NCBI GenBank assembly: GCA_036346355.1
Contig: CM070590.1
Location: forward strand, 46,657,749-46,721,748
Length of the DNA: 64,000 bases
Direction: 5' to 3'
Source of the DNA: Rhipidocladum racemiflorum
Lineage: Eukaryota > Streptophyta > Magnoliopsida > Poales > Poaceae
Shown here: in pieces, positions 42,921 to 55,377 of the stretch
How positions within the stretch are numbered: the stretch's first letter is position 1
Layout of the letters: the number at the start of each line of letters is the position of its first letter
Position numbers and translations under genes: made by a program
The notes under the pieces: model-generated
Database searches by the model: none
Told to the model about the DNA's origin: nothing
What the model saw: the letters and a program-made list of their open reading frames with translations, nothing else

Positions 42921-45900
42921 TGTAATATCCCGAGTATTTCTATACTCGAGTCACTGTACATTTGTACTCAAACACTGTTCAATAATACACTGTCCTTGTG
43001 TACTTCTGCAATTTGAGCTGTATATACTTAAATGGGATAAAAAAGAACCCTTCAACTTAATTAACTTCGCTCAAAATCAATTTCCCATTTAATCGCCGAC
43101 AAGTGTTTTCGGTGATTGAATTCTGTTTTCGAGCTCTTGCCATAATGTCTTAGCCTTTGATCCAAATACTCACTCCTCTGTCCTTTTGAAGTACAAATTA
43201 CCTAGTTTACTGGGGAACTTAAAAATCTTCAAAAGGAGTTAGGGATCTATTTAATCGGAGCTCGTGAACTTTGATCGTGGTCACGTTTAACCGCCCGACT
43301 TAATTAATTGCAAATTGAGTTGGAAAAGTGTTTAATTGACCTAAAAAACTTCCTAAATATCTTAGAATCGATAAAAATCAACTTTGGAAGGTTTAATCTT
43401 CAAAAGCTGCCACTTGACCAAAATGCCCTCCATAAGTGCATAGTGCCCACATGTGTTTTAAGCCATCTCCAAGCCTCAAACCAGCCCACCCTCATTTCCT
43501 CCATCCCACACGTCCCAAGCAAGGGAGAAGGAGAAAGAGAAGAAGAAGGCCACCCAAATCCGCGGATTCCGGGCGATTCAACCGACGAAAATCGAATCGG
43601 AGGCTGGATTTGGCGTCCTCATCGCGTTCCCCATCTTCTCAACCCCTTCAAGTGAGTATTCCATCGAGATTCATCGATGTCTCTTGGAGTTCCCGTGGTA
43701 CTTTTGCGATCTGACTTGATTTCTTGGCTCCCGGGACGTCCCTCGTCGCGTAGCTACAAGTTTCCCCTCCTGTAGCTCCGCATTTCATCATGTCCCTCAA
43801 ACCCTAGCCTAGGTCAAAACTAGGTTCCATGTGTTAGACTCGTCGCATGGCAATTGTGCTTTAGAATCTAGACTCAGATCATCGTTAGGCTCATTTAATC
43901 CTATAGCAAACCTAGCTTTTAGTCACCCTCGTATTCGCTCAAGTTCATCGCTAGGTCTTCGATTTATCGGAGGTCTAGTGGTGCATAGCATGTATAGATT
44001 TTTCCCATAGCAGTTCTGGTGGCTAGAGTCGCTACCGGAGGAATTGGAATTCAATTTCGCTAGGCCGAAATTTATTTTATTCATTTAGGTGTTAACTATT
44101 TTTACAATGGACCGAAGGTCCATAGCGTATAACAATAGCTCCATTAGCTCTTCTGATAGCCCTGGTTGCGATCAGAAGAGTCGAAATTAAGTTTCGTCAA
44201 AACCTGCTACAAGTTGTTAGCTCTAGGTCTCTTTTAATTTATTTTTATTTCATAAAATCCTAGAGCTCCGAGGCATGTATTGACTTTACCAATAGTCCCC
44301 TTAGAGGCTAGAAAAGCAGTTAGAATCGCTAGATTTGCATTTTAGCACTTTGCATTTTATTTTAGTAATTATAGGCCTCACAAGCCGTTTAAGGCATTTA
44401 GCTTTGTTTAGCTTCGTTTAAGGTCACTAAGGTCGATAGCATGCTTCGCGTGTTTTGGATCGCATTCAAGTCACTTTTCGGACTTTTGCCGTTTCTCGGG
44501 TAATTACAGGAGTTAAGCGGGCAATTGATCAAAAGTCGAGAAGATTAAGTCATCCATGTCGGGAATGGCTCCGATAGGTCGTAAGTATCCTAAGCAACTA
44601 GCCGAGGGCTTAAAACAAGTCTCGCGGCATTTCAGCTCAAACGGCCCTTTTGGGCGAGATTGCTCGTTTTAGAGCAAAATAGCCATTTTGGCCATATTCC
44701 ACATTTAGGGGTTTCTTCGCGATTAGCTGTCGGAATGAGTCATTTAGGGTCATTTAGACTTAGTAGAGTCGAAAACGTGCTCCTCGCGCCAAGTGGAATC
44801 GAGTTTGAGCCGTTTCGGACCTGTGCGAATCGGCGTAAACCTCGGCTTAATTTGCGCTTTTCGATCGGATTTCAATGCAAATTAAGTGAATTTTCAAGGG
44901 GTAAGGTCCAGATAGGTCCTAGACATCCTAAAGTACCTAGTGGAGTCGCTGGAATTGGTCGCAAGTCGTTCGAATGGATTCTGGACAGAAATGGCTCTTG
45001 CGTTACGGTGAATAGTGCCGTTTTCTTTTTCTGATTTTTCAAGCATTTTGTGTATTGATTTTCACTTTGTTTTGGCTTCCGTTTGTTCGTTTTAAATCCA
45101 AACGAGTTCTCGTAAGTTCCATTAGGTGTATTATACCTAATTCTAGGTGTTTAACAAAATTTAGTTGAATTTTAAATTATTTTAGCATTTTGTTCAAGTT
45201 GGCGAAAGTCGCCGAAATCGCCGTTTCGAATCGCGATTTCGCCATTTTTCTCGCTTGTTTCGTTTCTTTGCTTTCTTAGTGTCTAGATGAGTTCTATTTG
45301 ATGTTAAGTTGGTGTTTATGCTTCTAAAGTCACTTTTTGCTAATTTATTTATACATTCATTGTTTTTGATGTTTTTATTCGATTAGAGGCGAGTGAGTCG
45401 GAGTCGCCTCGAACAATCTGAGTTCGTCCCGGATCCATCGAGCAGCAGCAGACAGGCAAGCACCTCCTTTGATCATCTTGATCCAATATTTTACGATGTT
45501 TACTTTGATTTATCAAACTATATGCATGCGTTTAATTTGATAAATGTGCTAGTTTGTGGGAATGGTAGATATAACCCAAATTGGTGGTTTTCCTTAATCT
45601 ATTTCCCATGGTCACATTGATAGCCCTAGTAGAGGTTAGGCAACTTAATAAATGTCACTTGGGTATAAAATGTTAATAAATGCATATGCTTAGTCAATGC
45701 AATAGATTTGAGTCTAGTCCTTGGCAGTTACACTCATCAATCAAAATATGATTTCAAAATGAATTGAGTCAAAATGGTTAATGGTTAATTGATAAAAATG
45801 AGTGGTGTAAATGACTCGGGGAGGAGGTATAGAATGTGAAGGTGATGGTGTGGTTAGGATTGGAGTCCTTGCCCGAGTCAACAAAAATATAAGGACCGAA

Positions 45901-47248
45901 CTCAAAGTTTAATGCTGGGTGAGTCTCGCGCAACCACATGAATCGAATCAGGGGCGAGAATGCCTATGTACACGACTTCGAGGATAGCCAGATTTGTTGG
46001 TAGGCCAAAGAGCAAGATGAGAACTTGCGCAGTTGACAGGTCTGCAACTGGCGGGGTTCTCGGAAGGGACTTCTGTCATCCATTGGACAGAAGAAGGGGG
46101 TGTTGTGGGTTCCCGCTGCAACAATAGTGCCACTCGTGGGGTAATGGGGCCCGGGGCAAGGGATACCCCGTGTTGCGCTGCAGCGTACGGCCGCCTAAAT
46201 CCGCCAGGGTGGGATCACGCTATTGTGCTGATGTCTGGCTGACACCGATGATGGGAACGGCATGGTCAATCTGCAAGAGTCGGGTACTGAAAAGTATCGC
46301 GCGTCGTGGCAACACGCTTGCTAGATAGACCCATGTGGGGAATGTGTGCAACTTCTGCAGAAGTGTTAAGTAAAACTAATCGATTAGCCGTGCTCACGGT
46401 TAAGAGAATCTAGCCCAGATAAGTATGGAAAGTATAGAAGTTTGGTTTTGTGTCTTCTTCTGAAAAAGTGTGAGTCTCGAACGGAAAGGAAGTGTTTGAC
46501 GGATAGAGTCCACAATCTAGCCCATCGGTTGCATTCGAGCGGGAATGGCGAACCGGTTGGGATAATATACATTATACATATACTGTGAAATATGTTTTAT
46601 GTCAAATGCTCTTTCAATTACTAATGCTATCGGTTGTTAAATGTTGTTTACAAATAAATGCTGCTTTATGCAATCAACCTAGTATAGAAGCTTATTCCTG
46701 TTGAAATAGCCTGCATTTAACTATATTTCCATACACTAAAGACTTGCGAGTACATACGTGTACTCACCGTTGCTTTCTTTGTTGTTTACTAACCTTGTCT
46801 CGAGAGGATGGTTCCGATGGTGATCCGGATGGCTCGGGTGATCCTACGTTACTGCGGTGTGCGGCGATTGTGGTCCTTCCTCGATCAGAGCTTTGTGGGG
46901 TTGTCGGGCCATTTCTTATTTGGTTTAGTGTTTCTTTTGCTTCCGCTATTATTCAACTTTTGGATTTTGTAATGTGTATGTACAAGATTTACACCCAGTT
47001 ATGTAATTTAACTTTAGTTCATTACTTTGTGCTTTGATACTCGTGTTGTTGGTACGCGATACTGGGCTACTAATCCAGGGAACCGGTATCGGATGCGTAC
47101 AGGCACCGGGTCTGAAGCTAAGGGTTCGATCCCGTCGATCAAATTTTTTTTAGATTCAGATTTTCGGTGTCGAGGCTTCTGTTGCTATACGGTGCTATAC
47201 GCCACAGTAGACGGCGTACAGTACAGTATAGGAAGAGGGGTCCTCACA
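42921..47248 (+). mobile_element. Giant solo LTR I (gypsy-type)
   Basis: 4328 bp, TGTAATATCCCGAG to TCCTCACA, flanked by perfect atggc. It has no PBS, PPT or coding domain, so it is a solo LTR. It holds an exon-like block at 45387-45455 and a GAGTAC/GTACTC hairpin at 46748-46765, in the order seen in the Tekay LTRs. This suggests a related long-LTR gypsy family, although the termini differ. Confidence 0.9.
45387..45461 (+). other. Exon-like block in solo LTR I
   Basis: A TAG at 45384-45386 is followed by 69 open nucleotides (a peptide including EQSEFVPDPSSSSRQ), then G/GCAAGC at 45455-45461, then TTGATCATCTTGATCC. Same layout as in the other long LTRs. Confidence 0.62.
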
Positions 47249-47399
47249 ATGGCACACAATTAAATAGTCAAGGTATCATACTGCAATTTGGCATTTATCT
47301 AATTCCCCGAAATAATTTAAACCATTTTCTAATTAAATTAGCATGCAATAGTTTAAATTAAATTAATTTCAAAAGTGGAATCAAAATGGTCAAAGCATA

Positions 47400-47486
47400 A
47401 CTTGCCTTCAAAAAGTACTTGTTCTTGATCTTGAGCTGGCTCCTGGGTCAACACTTCACCTTCAAAGCCCTCGGGTACTTCAATGT
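47400..47486 (-). other. Exon-like block in 5' LTR of B
   Basis: Minus strand: 81 open nucleotides (47486-47406) with EVPEGFEGEVLTQEP, then GCAAGT (47405-47400), then CTTTGACCATTTTGATTCC. The peptide frame agrees with the copies in A and C. Confidence 0.65.
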
Positions 47487-48637
47487 CTACTCGTAACGCA
47501 TGCAAATAGCAATAAATAAATAAAACAATACATGCACCTTGCTCAAAAAATCAAGTAAAGTCCATAAATAGAAGGAGCGTAATTTACAATTTTTTAGAAA
47601 TTTGAATCGCCCCAATCGGAGTTAAAATGCAAAAGTTATAATTGTTTAAAGTTTAAAGAATATATTAATTAAATATAAACAGAGAAATTTTCATATTCAA
47701 AAATTAATTAAAATTCATTTTTAAGTAGATCTCAATTTTATAAAAATTTAGAATTTGGAATCGCTCAAATCGGAGTTAAAATGCAAAAGTTATAAGCATT
47801 TGAAGTTTGAAAATTCAAATAAAAGAATAAACCGAATTAATTCATTTATTTTTCTACTGAAAAATCCCATTTATGACATCAGCGTGGAATTTGAATTTCC
47901 GGCGAATTATTTTTGTATTGAAAAATTGAATTATGATGTCTGCATGATGTCAGCGGGTCCATGGACTTGGTCCATGGTTCGGGTTCAGTTCACCGTGGAC
48001 CCGGCCCACGGGTACATGTTTCACTGACATGTGGGACCCCTTGGATGATGTTAGCGCTGATGTCACCGCGCTTCGGCCGAACGGCTCTGACATGCGGGCC
48101 CCACCGTGATGTCAGCGGATGACGTCATGGTGCGGTTGGCTGTCCCGCTGACACGCGGGCCCGCACTGACGTCACGCGTGATGTTAGTGACGGTCACAGC
48201 TGACCCGCGTGGACCGCGTCGCTCCGGCTCCCGGCCACGTGGCACGATCTGGGCCGTTGATTTAAAAATCAATGGTCCAGATTAGATCTACCCTCACGCG
48301 TTTGGAATTGACGCGATCAACCTGGACCGTTCGATCTAGATCTAACGGCTGCTATCGCACCCGAGCACGGGGCGGTTTACAGCTACGTGGCTCGATCTAA
48401 GCCGTTGGATCTAAGATCCAAAGGTTGAAAACGGATCTAATCACCGTAACATGAACTTCGCACGGTGACGTGGGCGGACGTTTATCGTTGGATCTGGATC
48501 TAACGGTCTAGATCTAATGTGGTTTTCTACGGGTGCGGGATGACGTGGACTCACTGTTGCCATTCGATCTTGATCGGATGGTTCACGAAGCTTGCGGGGT
48601 CGGTGATGTCCACGGCGGAGTTGGCTGGCCGGAGAAT

Positions 48638-49909
48638 CAAGGTTCCAAATCTCGTTTTGAGTCAAATCTCGGAGGTTCCCGAAATCCGAAATTTCAGCGA
48701 GATTCGGAAATCTCGGACAAAATCCGGACGAATTGCAAAAACCAAATTTCAAATCCGGTTTTTTTTCTACCGGGAAATCCGAGATCTCGGACGAAATCAC
48801 CGAGATCTCGGCCAAATTGAACTGGCTCAAAAATGGTTCAAAATACGTCAAAAAATTTTGAAATTTTTTTTGGATAGTCCTAACACATCACTAATGTTTC
48901 CATAAAAATTTGAGATGATGATCAATCATGAGGAATTTTTAAAAAATCTAACAGTGGTAAAGTCGTGATAAAAATCGTATATAAAATCAGTTTTTGATTT
49001 TTCAAATGTAACAAATGAACTTCAAGTTATTTGAAAAGTTTATATATGTTCCTATGTATTAAGGGAGGTTCTTTCTTTGAAACCACCTGCAGTTCTGAGG
49101 GAGATTCTTTCTTTGAAACCACCTGCAGTTCTGAGGGAGATTCTTTCTTTGAAACCACCTGTAGTTTTGAATTTTGACCAGTAAGAAAAGATCAATGCCA
49201 TAAATATGAGCGCTGATCATGTATATGTGAATCTCCGCCCATATATACATAGGTGAGTTAGTACTGTACCCATTTATAAATACATGTTATCTTAGGTTTT
49301 AAATTTTGTTTTTCAATATATGTCATTCAATAATTTTGAAGTGGGTTTTGTACCACTGTTTCCACTCCACTATTCTCTCATAGTCATACATAGATTGAAT
49401 CCAACTATCAATGTCAGTATCAGATATCATTTCTCTCTGCTGTTTCAATGCACTAGAAAAGTTCCTATGTATTAAAAAAGTTCAAACCACTTTAGAAAAT
49501 TTTGAAATTTTTTGTGAATGGTCCTAACACATCCATAATATTCCCATAAAATTTTCAGAAGATAATCAATATTGAAAAATTTAAAAAATTCGAAAAGTCC
49601 TAACCGACATATTGAACCGACCAAAAAATGGTCAAAAACATGTTAAAAAATTTTGAAATTTTTTGTGGATGATCTTGATCCTAAACCCAAGCAAATACAA
49701 TGCACAAAAATCAAAATCCGGCAAAAAAACATCAAATCTCGCCCGAGATTGCCGAGATTTCGCCCGAAATTGCCGAGATCTCGCCGAGAAATCCGAGATT
49801 TGAATTTTTTAAATTTTTTTGAATTTTCCGGGATTTTGAATCTCAGAGGGGTCCGAAATCCGAGATTTCGCCGGGATTTCGCCGAATTTCGCCGAATTTT
49901 GGACCCTTG
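48638..49909. mobile_element. Non-autonomous hAT-like DNA transposon
   Basis: 1.27 kb insertion in B's 5' LTR. The ends are imperfect inverted repeats (CAAGGTTCCAAATCTCG at left; CAAGGGTCCAAAATTCGGCG reading in from the right). Flanks ccggagaat and ccggagat fit an 8-bp TSD with one extra base. Subterminal regions are full of ATCTCGG/GAGATTTCGCC motifs, which are usual transposase-binding territory in hAT elements. No transposase frame exists. The hAT assignment rests on TSD length and TIR style. Confidence 0.72.
49066..49175. repeat. Three 36-bp tandem repeats inside the hAT-like element
   Basis: TTCTTTCTTTGAAACCACCT recurs every 36 bp, three times (from about 49069). The first two copies are nearly identical and the third differs by a few bases. 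Confidence 0.9.
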
Positions 49910-50790
49910 CCGGAGATGAAGACGATGACCTCCCGAACGGCGCTCTCGTGGCTCTCGGATGATGTGGATGGTACCTCCAGGTCCGCCTCGACGCAACGGT
50001 CCCGAAGCTGGCCACCAACACGGTGGAGGACGGCGGACGGCGGCGGAATGACGCGGAGACCCGAAGCTAACCCTAGAGCAATACGGCGAGCAATCGTGGG
50101 CACGAAGGATCGATACGGGCAGCGGCGGCTAGGGCAAAATGTGCGCAAGGCAAGGGCGATCCTTGGGCACGCACCCGTGCATTAAATACCGGCCTCGACG
50201 TCCTGATTTGGCGCGGAAATCACGGAACAGCCGCGGCGGCGGTGGATTCTAACCGCAACACGGAGAGGTCACGTGGACGCATCCCGGCCGTCCACGCATG
50301 CGCGATCAAAGACCGAGATCGCATGGGGCGAATGGGCTCGGCCCGATCCCCACGTGGGCGACGTGGCTTGATGCTGGCCGTTGGATCTTGATCCAACGGC
50401 CACGCGATTAGGGTTTTGTCGGGTTCAGTCGGACTCGAACTTGAGTCTGAGTCGGGCTCGATCGCTTGAACAGTACTAACCCACTCGGCATTTTCCAGCG
50501 ATTTAGTATTTGAAAATAATTCTAGTAATTCAAATAATTCAAGAAAAATAGCAAAATAATCAGAAAAATTCTAGAAAAATTCTAAAAAAAATACTTTGAG
50601 ACATTTTGGAATCAAATAAAATATTTCCAACCAAAATTTATTTGAAACTTTTATTTATTTAATTATTTCAAAAGGAAATAAATTCTAATTAATTCCAAAT
50701 AAATCCAAATAAATTCCAGAAAATTCCAAAAATTCTCAAAAGAGTAAAATTTCATTTAAATTCATGAAAAGAAAAAATTGGGGTGTTACA

Positions 50791-50829
50791 AATCTCCCCC
50801 CTTAACAGAATCTCGTCCCCGAGATTTAG
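50791..50829 (-). other. PPT and 39-bp internal remnant between two Tekay LTRs
   Basis: The sequence is the PPT plus the first bases of the internal 3' end, equal to 13653-13690 and 54467-54506, then TGTCGGGACCC starts the next LTR at once. So the next LTR lies inside the 3' end of another internal region. Confidence 0.88.
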
Positions 50830-52362
50830 TGTCGGGACCCGAATCTGCAAATCCGGACCCTCCGTGTATTCAGCACTAGTTCAGGGACGCGCTAGTGCAC
50901 ACAGTCTCAACATTGGTAAATATCACAATCATACCACTCGATACTAATAAAGTACTTTAATTAGATAATCAAACTGGTTTCTTGACCTTAAGGTCAAGTT
51001 ACAAATATACGCCTCGCAGGGCGAAACTTATTAAAAGAGAAATAATAGCAGCAGAAAATAAGGTAACATCGTGGCGCCATCCAGTATACCACAAGCAACT
51101 GACTGGGCTCGCTCCCTAGTTAGACGGTTCCTTTGGAAGCTCCTCCTCCAAAGCTGGTGTAGACTCCTCTTCAACTGGTGTTGTATTGCGGCAAGGGTGA
51201 GTACTTGGTACTCAGCAAGTCATGCACAGAATGCAAGCTAATATACTATATGCATGGTTTGATACAAAGGAATAGCTCAAGGTATATTTGCAGTAAACAA
51301 CATTTAACAATTAATATAAGTAGATTCGAAAGCAGTAGAAACAAGTATATCAGTAATAACTTTCCCAGGAGTTAAATAAACATCTTTCCCAATCCTAATC
51401 CATATTTCCATCAACATCATTATTAAACCAAACCCAACCTTTCAAGTCCAAGTTGTTTTCAAGAAAGTCTAACCCTTAACTGTAATTCCCGAGCGATGTC
51501 CAATACCGCGGACACGGCTATTCGAATAGATTTTACACTTTGCAGAGGTTATGCACTTTACCCACAAGATACAGTCAAACACCACAAAGGCGAGTGTCCG
51601 TAACAGTCTTTCGGAAACCTCTAACAGCACAAGTGGTCCTCTCCGGTGATTGCACACTAACCCTTCCCTTAGCGAAGGCGAAGTTTAGGCCAATCCACCG
51701 TTAGATGGTACCTGGCCGCAGCCCCGGTACGCTCCCCCGTACAACTACACAAAAGATATAGTTGACACCCAGAGGTCCCACAGGTACGTTATTAGCAACT
51801 TAATCAACTAGGTCCGTCCCATTACAGTCATGTGGTTGCAAGATTGACTCAGTTCAAAGGTTTGCAAGGTTAAGTCCTTAGGGTGACCAGGGCAAGATTA
51901 CCCGAAGAACCAAACCATCGTTCCCGGTGCCACAACTGGCCCACCCGATCATTCTTGCCACATGCCCCGGTCGAAAACTATTTATCAAACCCCAGTTGAT
52001 TACCATGCACCACGTGCCATCAATATCACAACACATGATACTTTTCCAAAACAGGTTCAATATATCATTACGTCAATATTAACGTTTTGATTGACCAAAA
52101 TCATGTCGAAAGCACATAGCAGGTCTAAGCAATGTACTATAGCGATCTAAATTCCCATGTTGGCGATCTAATAGTGTCCAATTAGTAATCCTCAACTAGG
52201 GTGACAAGGGTCATGGCACATATTTAATTAACCAAGGTGTCTTATAGCAAATGGCATTTATCTATTTCCCCGGAATTAAATAAAGTATCTTCTAATTAAA
52301 CTAGCATGCAATAAATTGAATCAAAATAGGTTTCAAAATGGGATCAACATGGTCAAAGCATA

Positions 52363-52449
52363 ACTTGCCTTCAAAGAGTACTTGTTCTTGGTCCTGAGCT
52401 GGCTCCTGAGTCAACACTTCTCCTTCGAAGCCTTCGGGCACTTCAACGT
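52363..52449 (-). other. Exon-like block in LTR of C
   Basis: Minus strand: TAG (52452-52450), 81 open nucleotides with EVPEGFEGEVLTQEP, GCAAGT (52368-52363), then CTTTGACCATGTTGATCC. Confidence 0.65.
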
Positions 52450-53179
52450 CTACTCGTAAAACGTGCAAATAGCAATAAATAAATGAACAGAAGACAAAAA
52501 GTGTCCAAACAACCAAATAAAGTTCATAAACAGAGAGAGCATAATTTTATAAATTTTTAGAAACTAAAATCGTCAAATTCGGAGTTGAAACGCAAAAGTT
52601 ATAGCATTTTGAAGTTTAAATAATCAATTAAATAATATTACAGAGAAAAACTTTAGTCTAAAAATTACATAAAATTCAGCATTATGTTGATCACAATTTT
52701 ATACAAATTTAGAAATTTGAATCACTCAAATCGGAGTTAAAATGCAAAGGTTATAAGCGTTTGAAGTCTGAATCAAATTCTGAAATCAATAATTCGAATT
52801 AATAAATCATTTTCTTTTTCGGAAATTCTTTTATTGCGTCAGCATGACACGTGGACCAACCAGAAGCTGCCACGTCGCCTCGGGTCCATGGACCCGGCGC
52901 ACGGGCACGGCCTGGTCTACCGTGGACTCGGCCCACGGCTCGTGTCGCTGACAGGTGGGCCCTGCCGGTGACGTCAGCGTGATGTTAGCGCCTGGCTCGA
53001 GCGGTGTGGCGAGTTCACCGTGACGTCGGCGTGGCGTCATGGTGCGATTTCTTTGGGGCCGGCCCGGATTTGGGCCCCACTGACACGCGGGCCTCGCGTG
53101 TCAGAGACACGCTTCACGCGCGGGCGCTGACCGCGCTGACCTCGACGGTCGGCCTCCCGGCCACGTGGCGTGATCTCGG

Positions 53180-54065
53180 CAGTTGATTTGAAAATCAACG
53201 GCCCAGATTGGATCTGGCTTAACACAGAAGAAAAACTACTCGGCTGATCTGGGCCGTTCGATCTTGATCGGACGGTCAAGATCCAATCTAACGTATACAA
53301 CGTGGCTAACCCTAACCGTTTGATCTAGATCTAACGGCTGAGAATGGATCAAGTACTGAGCGGTTTTAGGCTACATGGCACAATCTACGCCGTTGGATCT
53401 AGATCCAACGGTTGGAAATAGATCTGGGATTAGCACGTGAGATCTCACCGGGGTGTGATGTGGCGCGATCTGGACCCTTGGATCTAGATCGGACGGCTGG
53501 TGGAGCTCGAGGTCCGGCGATGGCTTGCGGCGGGGCTGGTTCACCGGAGACGAAGACGGCGACAACGGCGACGGCGTTGCGGGGCTCCTCCGGCGAAGTG
53601 AGTGGTCTCCTTTGGCGCGGCTTGACCTCGCGGTTCCGGATCTGGGCTCAACGGCGGACGGCGGCGGGGACGGCGGACGGCGGACGGCGGCGAAAACTGC
53701 AATTGAACGCGGCGGAACGCTCCTCCAACTCCGGCGAGTGATTGCGGCGCAACCACGGCGGCTCTGGCGGCGTGAGCTAGGGCTATGGGTGCGCACGGAA
53801 GTTGGCGTCACGGCAGCGGTGGTGGTGCATTAAATAGCGCTCTCGACGTCCGTGAAACGCGCGGAGACCGAGGCCCACTCCGTTGCGGCGGCGAAATCCG
53901 AAAGGGATTCGGATTGGGTGACGTGGATCAACGTCAGCCATTGGATCAAGATCCAACGGTGCGAGGGTTTTGGCTCGGGTCTGGCTCGGGCGAGCTGGCT
54001 GGCTCGGTCGGACTCGGGCTCGGGTGATGTGGCTCAATCGTGGCCGTTGGATCAAGATCCAACGG
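53180..54065. repeat. GATC palindrome array in LTR of C
   Basis: Seven palindromes at about 53180, 53254, 53316, 53390, 53476, 53938 and 54044. The one at 53390-53411 is perfect: CCGTTGGATCT followed by its exact reverse complement. Most share CCGTTNGATC half-sites, and spacing is irregular. Confidence 0.85.
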
Positions 54066-54466
54066 TCACGCGGGTTAGGGTTCGGCCGAGCGGGTTCTAC
54101 CGGAACGGCTGGCTCGGGTCGAACTCGAGTCTGACTCGGACTCGGGTCCGGTCGGATGAACAGTAAAACCGACTCGATTAATTAATCCAATTAAATTCTC
54201 AGAAATTCATTTAATTCATTAAAAATAGCAAAAGACTCAGAAAAATTCCAGAAAAATTCTAGAAAATATTTTGGATCTTTTTGGACTCGAATAAAATATT
54301 TCCAACAAAATTTTATTTGCAAAATCAAATTCTTTAATTATTTCAAAAGGGAATAAATTCAAATAAATTCCAAATAAATCCAAATAAATTCCAGAAAATT
54401 CCAAAAATTCACCAAAGTGCCAAATCACACATGAATTTAAGAAAAGCAAAATTTTGGGGTGTTACA

Positions 54467-54987
54467 AACCTCCCCCCCTTAACAGAATCTCGTCCCCGAG
54501 ATTCAGGGCTTTCTAAAGAAATAGGTTCGGAAACTCTTTCTTCAATTGCTCTTCGCGCTCCCAAGTTGCTTCGCTCTCCGCATGGTTGCTCCATTGAACT
54601 CTGCAGAAACGGGTTGACTTGTTTCTCGTCTCTCGATCCATGGTGTCCAGAATCTTCACAGGGTGCTCCTTGTAAGTCAGATCTTCTTGTAGCTCAATTG
54701 ACTCTAGCGGTGTCTGTTCCCCAGGTACTCGGAGACACTTCTTCAGCTGGGACACGTGGAACACGTCATGTACTCCTGCTAGTGATTGCGGTAACTCTAG
54801 CTGGTAAGCAACTTCACCTCTGCGGTTGAGAACCTTGAATGATCCAACATATCTCGGCGCGAGTTTTCCTTTGGCATGGAATCTCTTAACTCCTCTGAGC
54901 GGTGTAACCCTGAGATACACGAAATCTTCTGGTTCAAAACTCAGGTCTCGGCGACGGTTGTCAGCATAACTCTTCTGTCGTGATTGG
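54467..54987 (-). pseudogene. PPT, integrase C-terminus and chromodomain of C
   Basis: On the minus strand the PPT lies at 54483-54467. The coding piece 54513-54987 reads QKSYADNRRRDLSFEPEDFV, LAPRYVGSFKVL and AGVHDVFHVSQLKK. The chromodomain follows: ILDTMDRETRNKST, FCRVQWSNHA, TWEREEQLKKEF. It is about 88% alike to B's copy by eye and has no stop. It is cut at 54987 by copia G. Confidence 0.9.
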
Positions 54988-55377
54988 TGAAGCATCTAGG
55001 CCCCCAATTTGCGTTTGTTTTGGTAATTAATGACAATCAGCTATTTGTGGACTAACAATTTCCTTTTGAGATTGCAAGAAGAAGTTAGTCTTCATCGTTT
55101 TGAGCACAAGAGAAATTCACTCAGATGAAGAGGTATATAAGCTCAAGATCAAGCAGCGGAAAGAAAGGTCATCATGTCTTTTATTTTGTTTTACCGATCT
55201 CGAAGTTTTGAGAAAAGATCGGATTTTCTAGTTTTAGATGCCGTACTATTAAGAGGGACTTGGTTTAGTAGCTTGAAGTCTAAAATGACTCATAGATGGC
55301 TCAAACTTTGTTTTAAAACATTTGCTCAAAGTTGCATTCATGAAAATTCCTTTTAAATCAGAGTTTCTGCCTTCAAG

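Larger units (their letters stand above)
41524..50790 (-). mobile_element. 5' LTR of B, split by a solo LTR and a hAT-like element
   Basis: Begins TGTCGGGACCCG and ends GGGGTGTTACA. Three LTR pieces (41524-42920, 47254-48637, 49918-50790) add up to about 3.65 kb, matching the uninterrupted copy at 50830-54466. It contains the hairpin GAGTAC/GTACTC (41892-41906), the exon-like block (47400-47486) and GATC palindromes (48254, 48327, 48402, 48485, 48561, 50378). Confidence 0.92.
50830..54466 (-). mobile_element. Complete 3' LTR of Tekay-type element C
   Basis: 3637 bp, the only uninterrupted Tekay LTR in the window: TGTCGGGACCCG to GGGGTGTTACA. On the minus strand it starts right after C's PPT, so it is the 3' LTR of an element extending to the right. 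Landmarks: hairpin 51199-51213, exon-like block 52363-52449, palindromes 53180-54065, and a TATTTAA near 53838-53832 that is also present in B's LTRs and could be the TATA box. Confidence 0.92.

Noticed and set aside
44660..45034. A 124-codon ORF in solo LTR I
   Set aside because: No start context, no domain, and it is inside a non-coding LTR; the only notable coding-like piece there is 45387-45455.
49653..50185. ORFs on both strands at the right end of the hAT-like element
   Set aside because: They arise from the repeated ATCTCGG/GCCGAAATT motifs and cross the transposon boundary.
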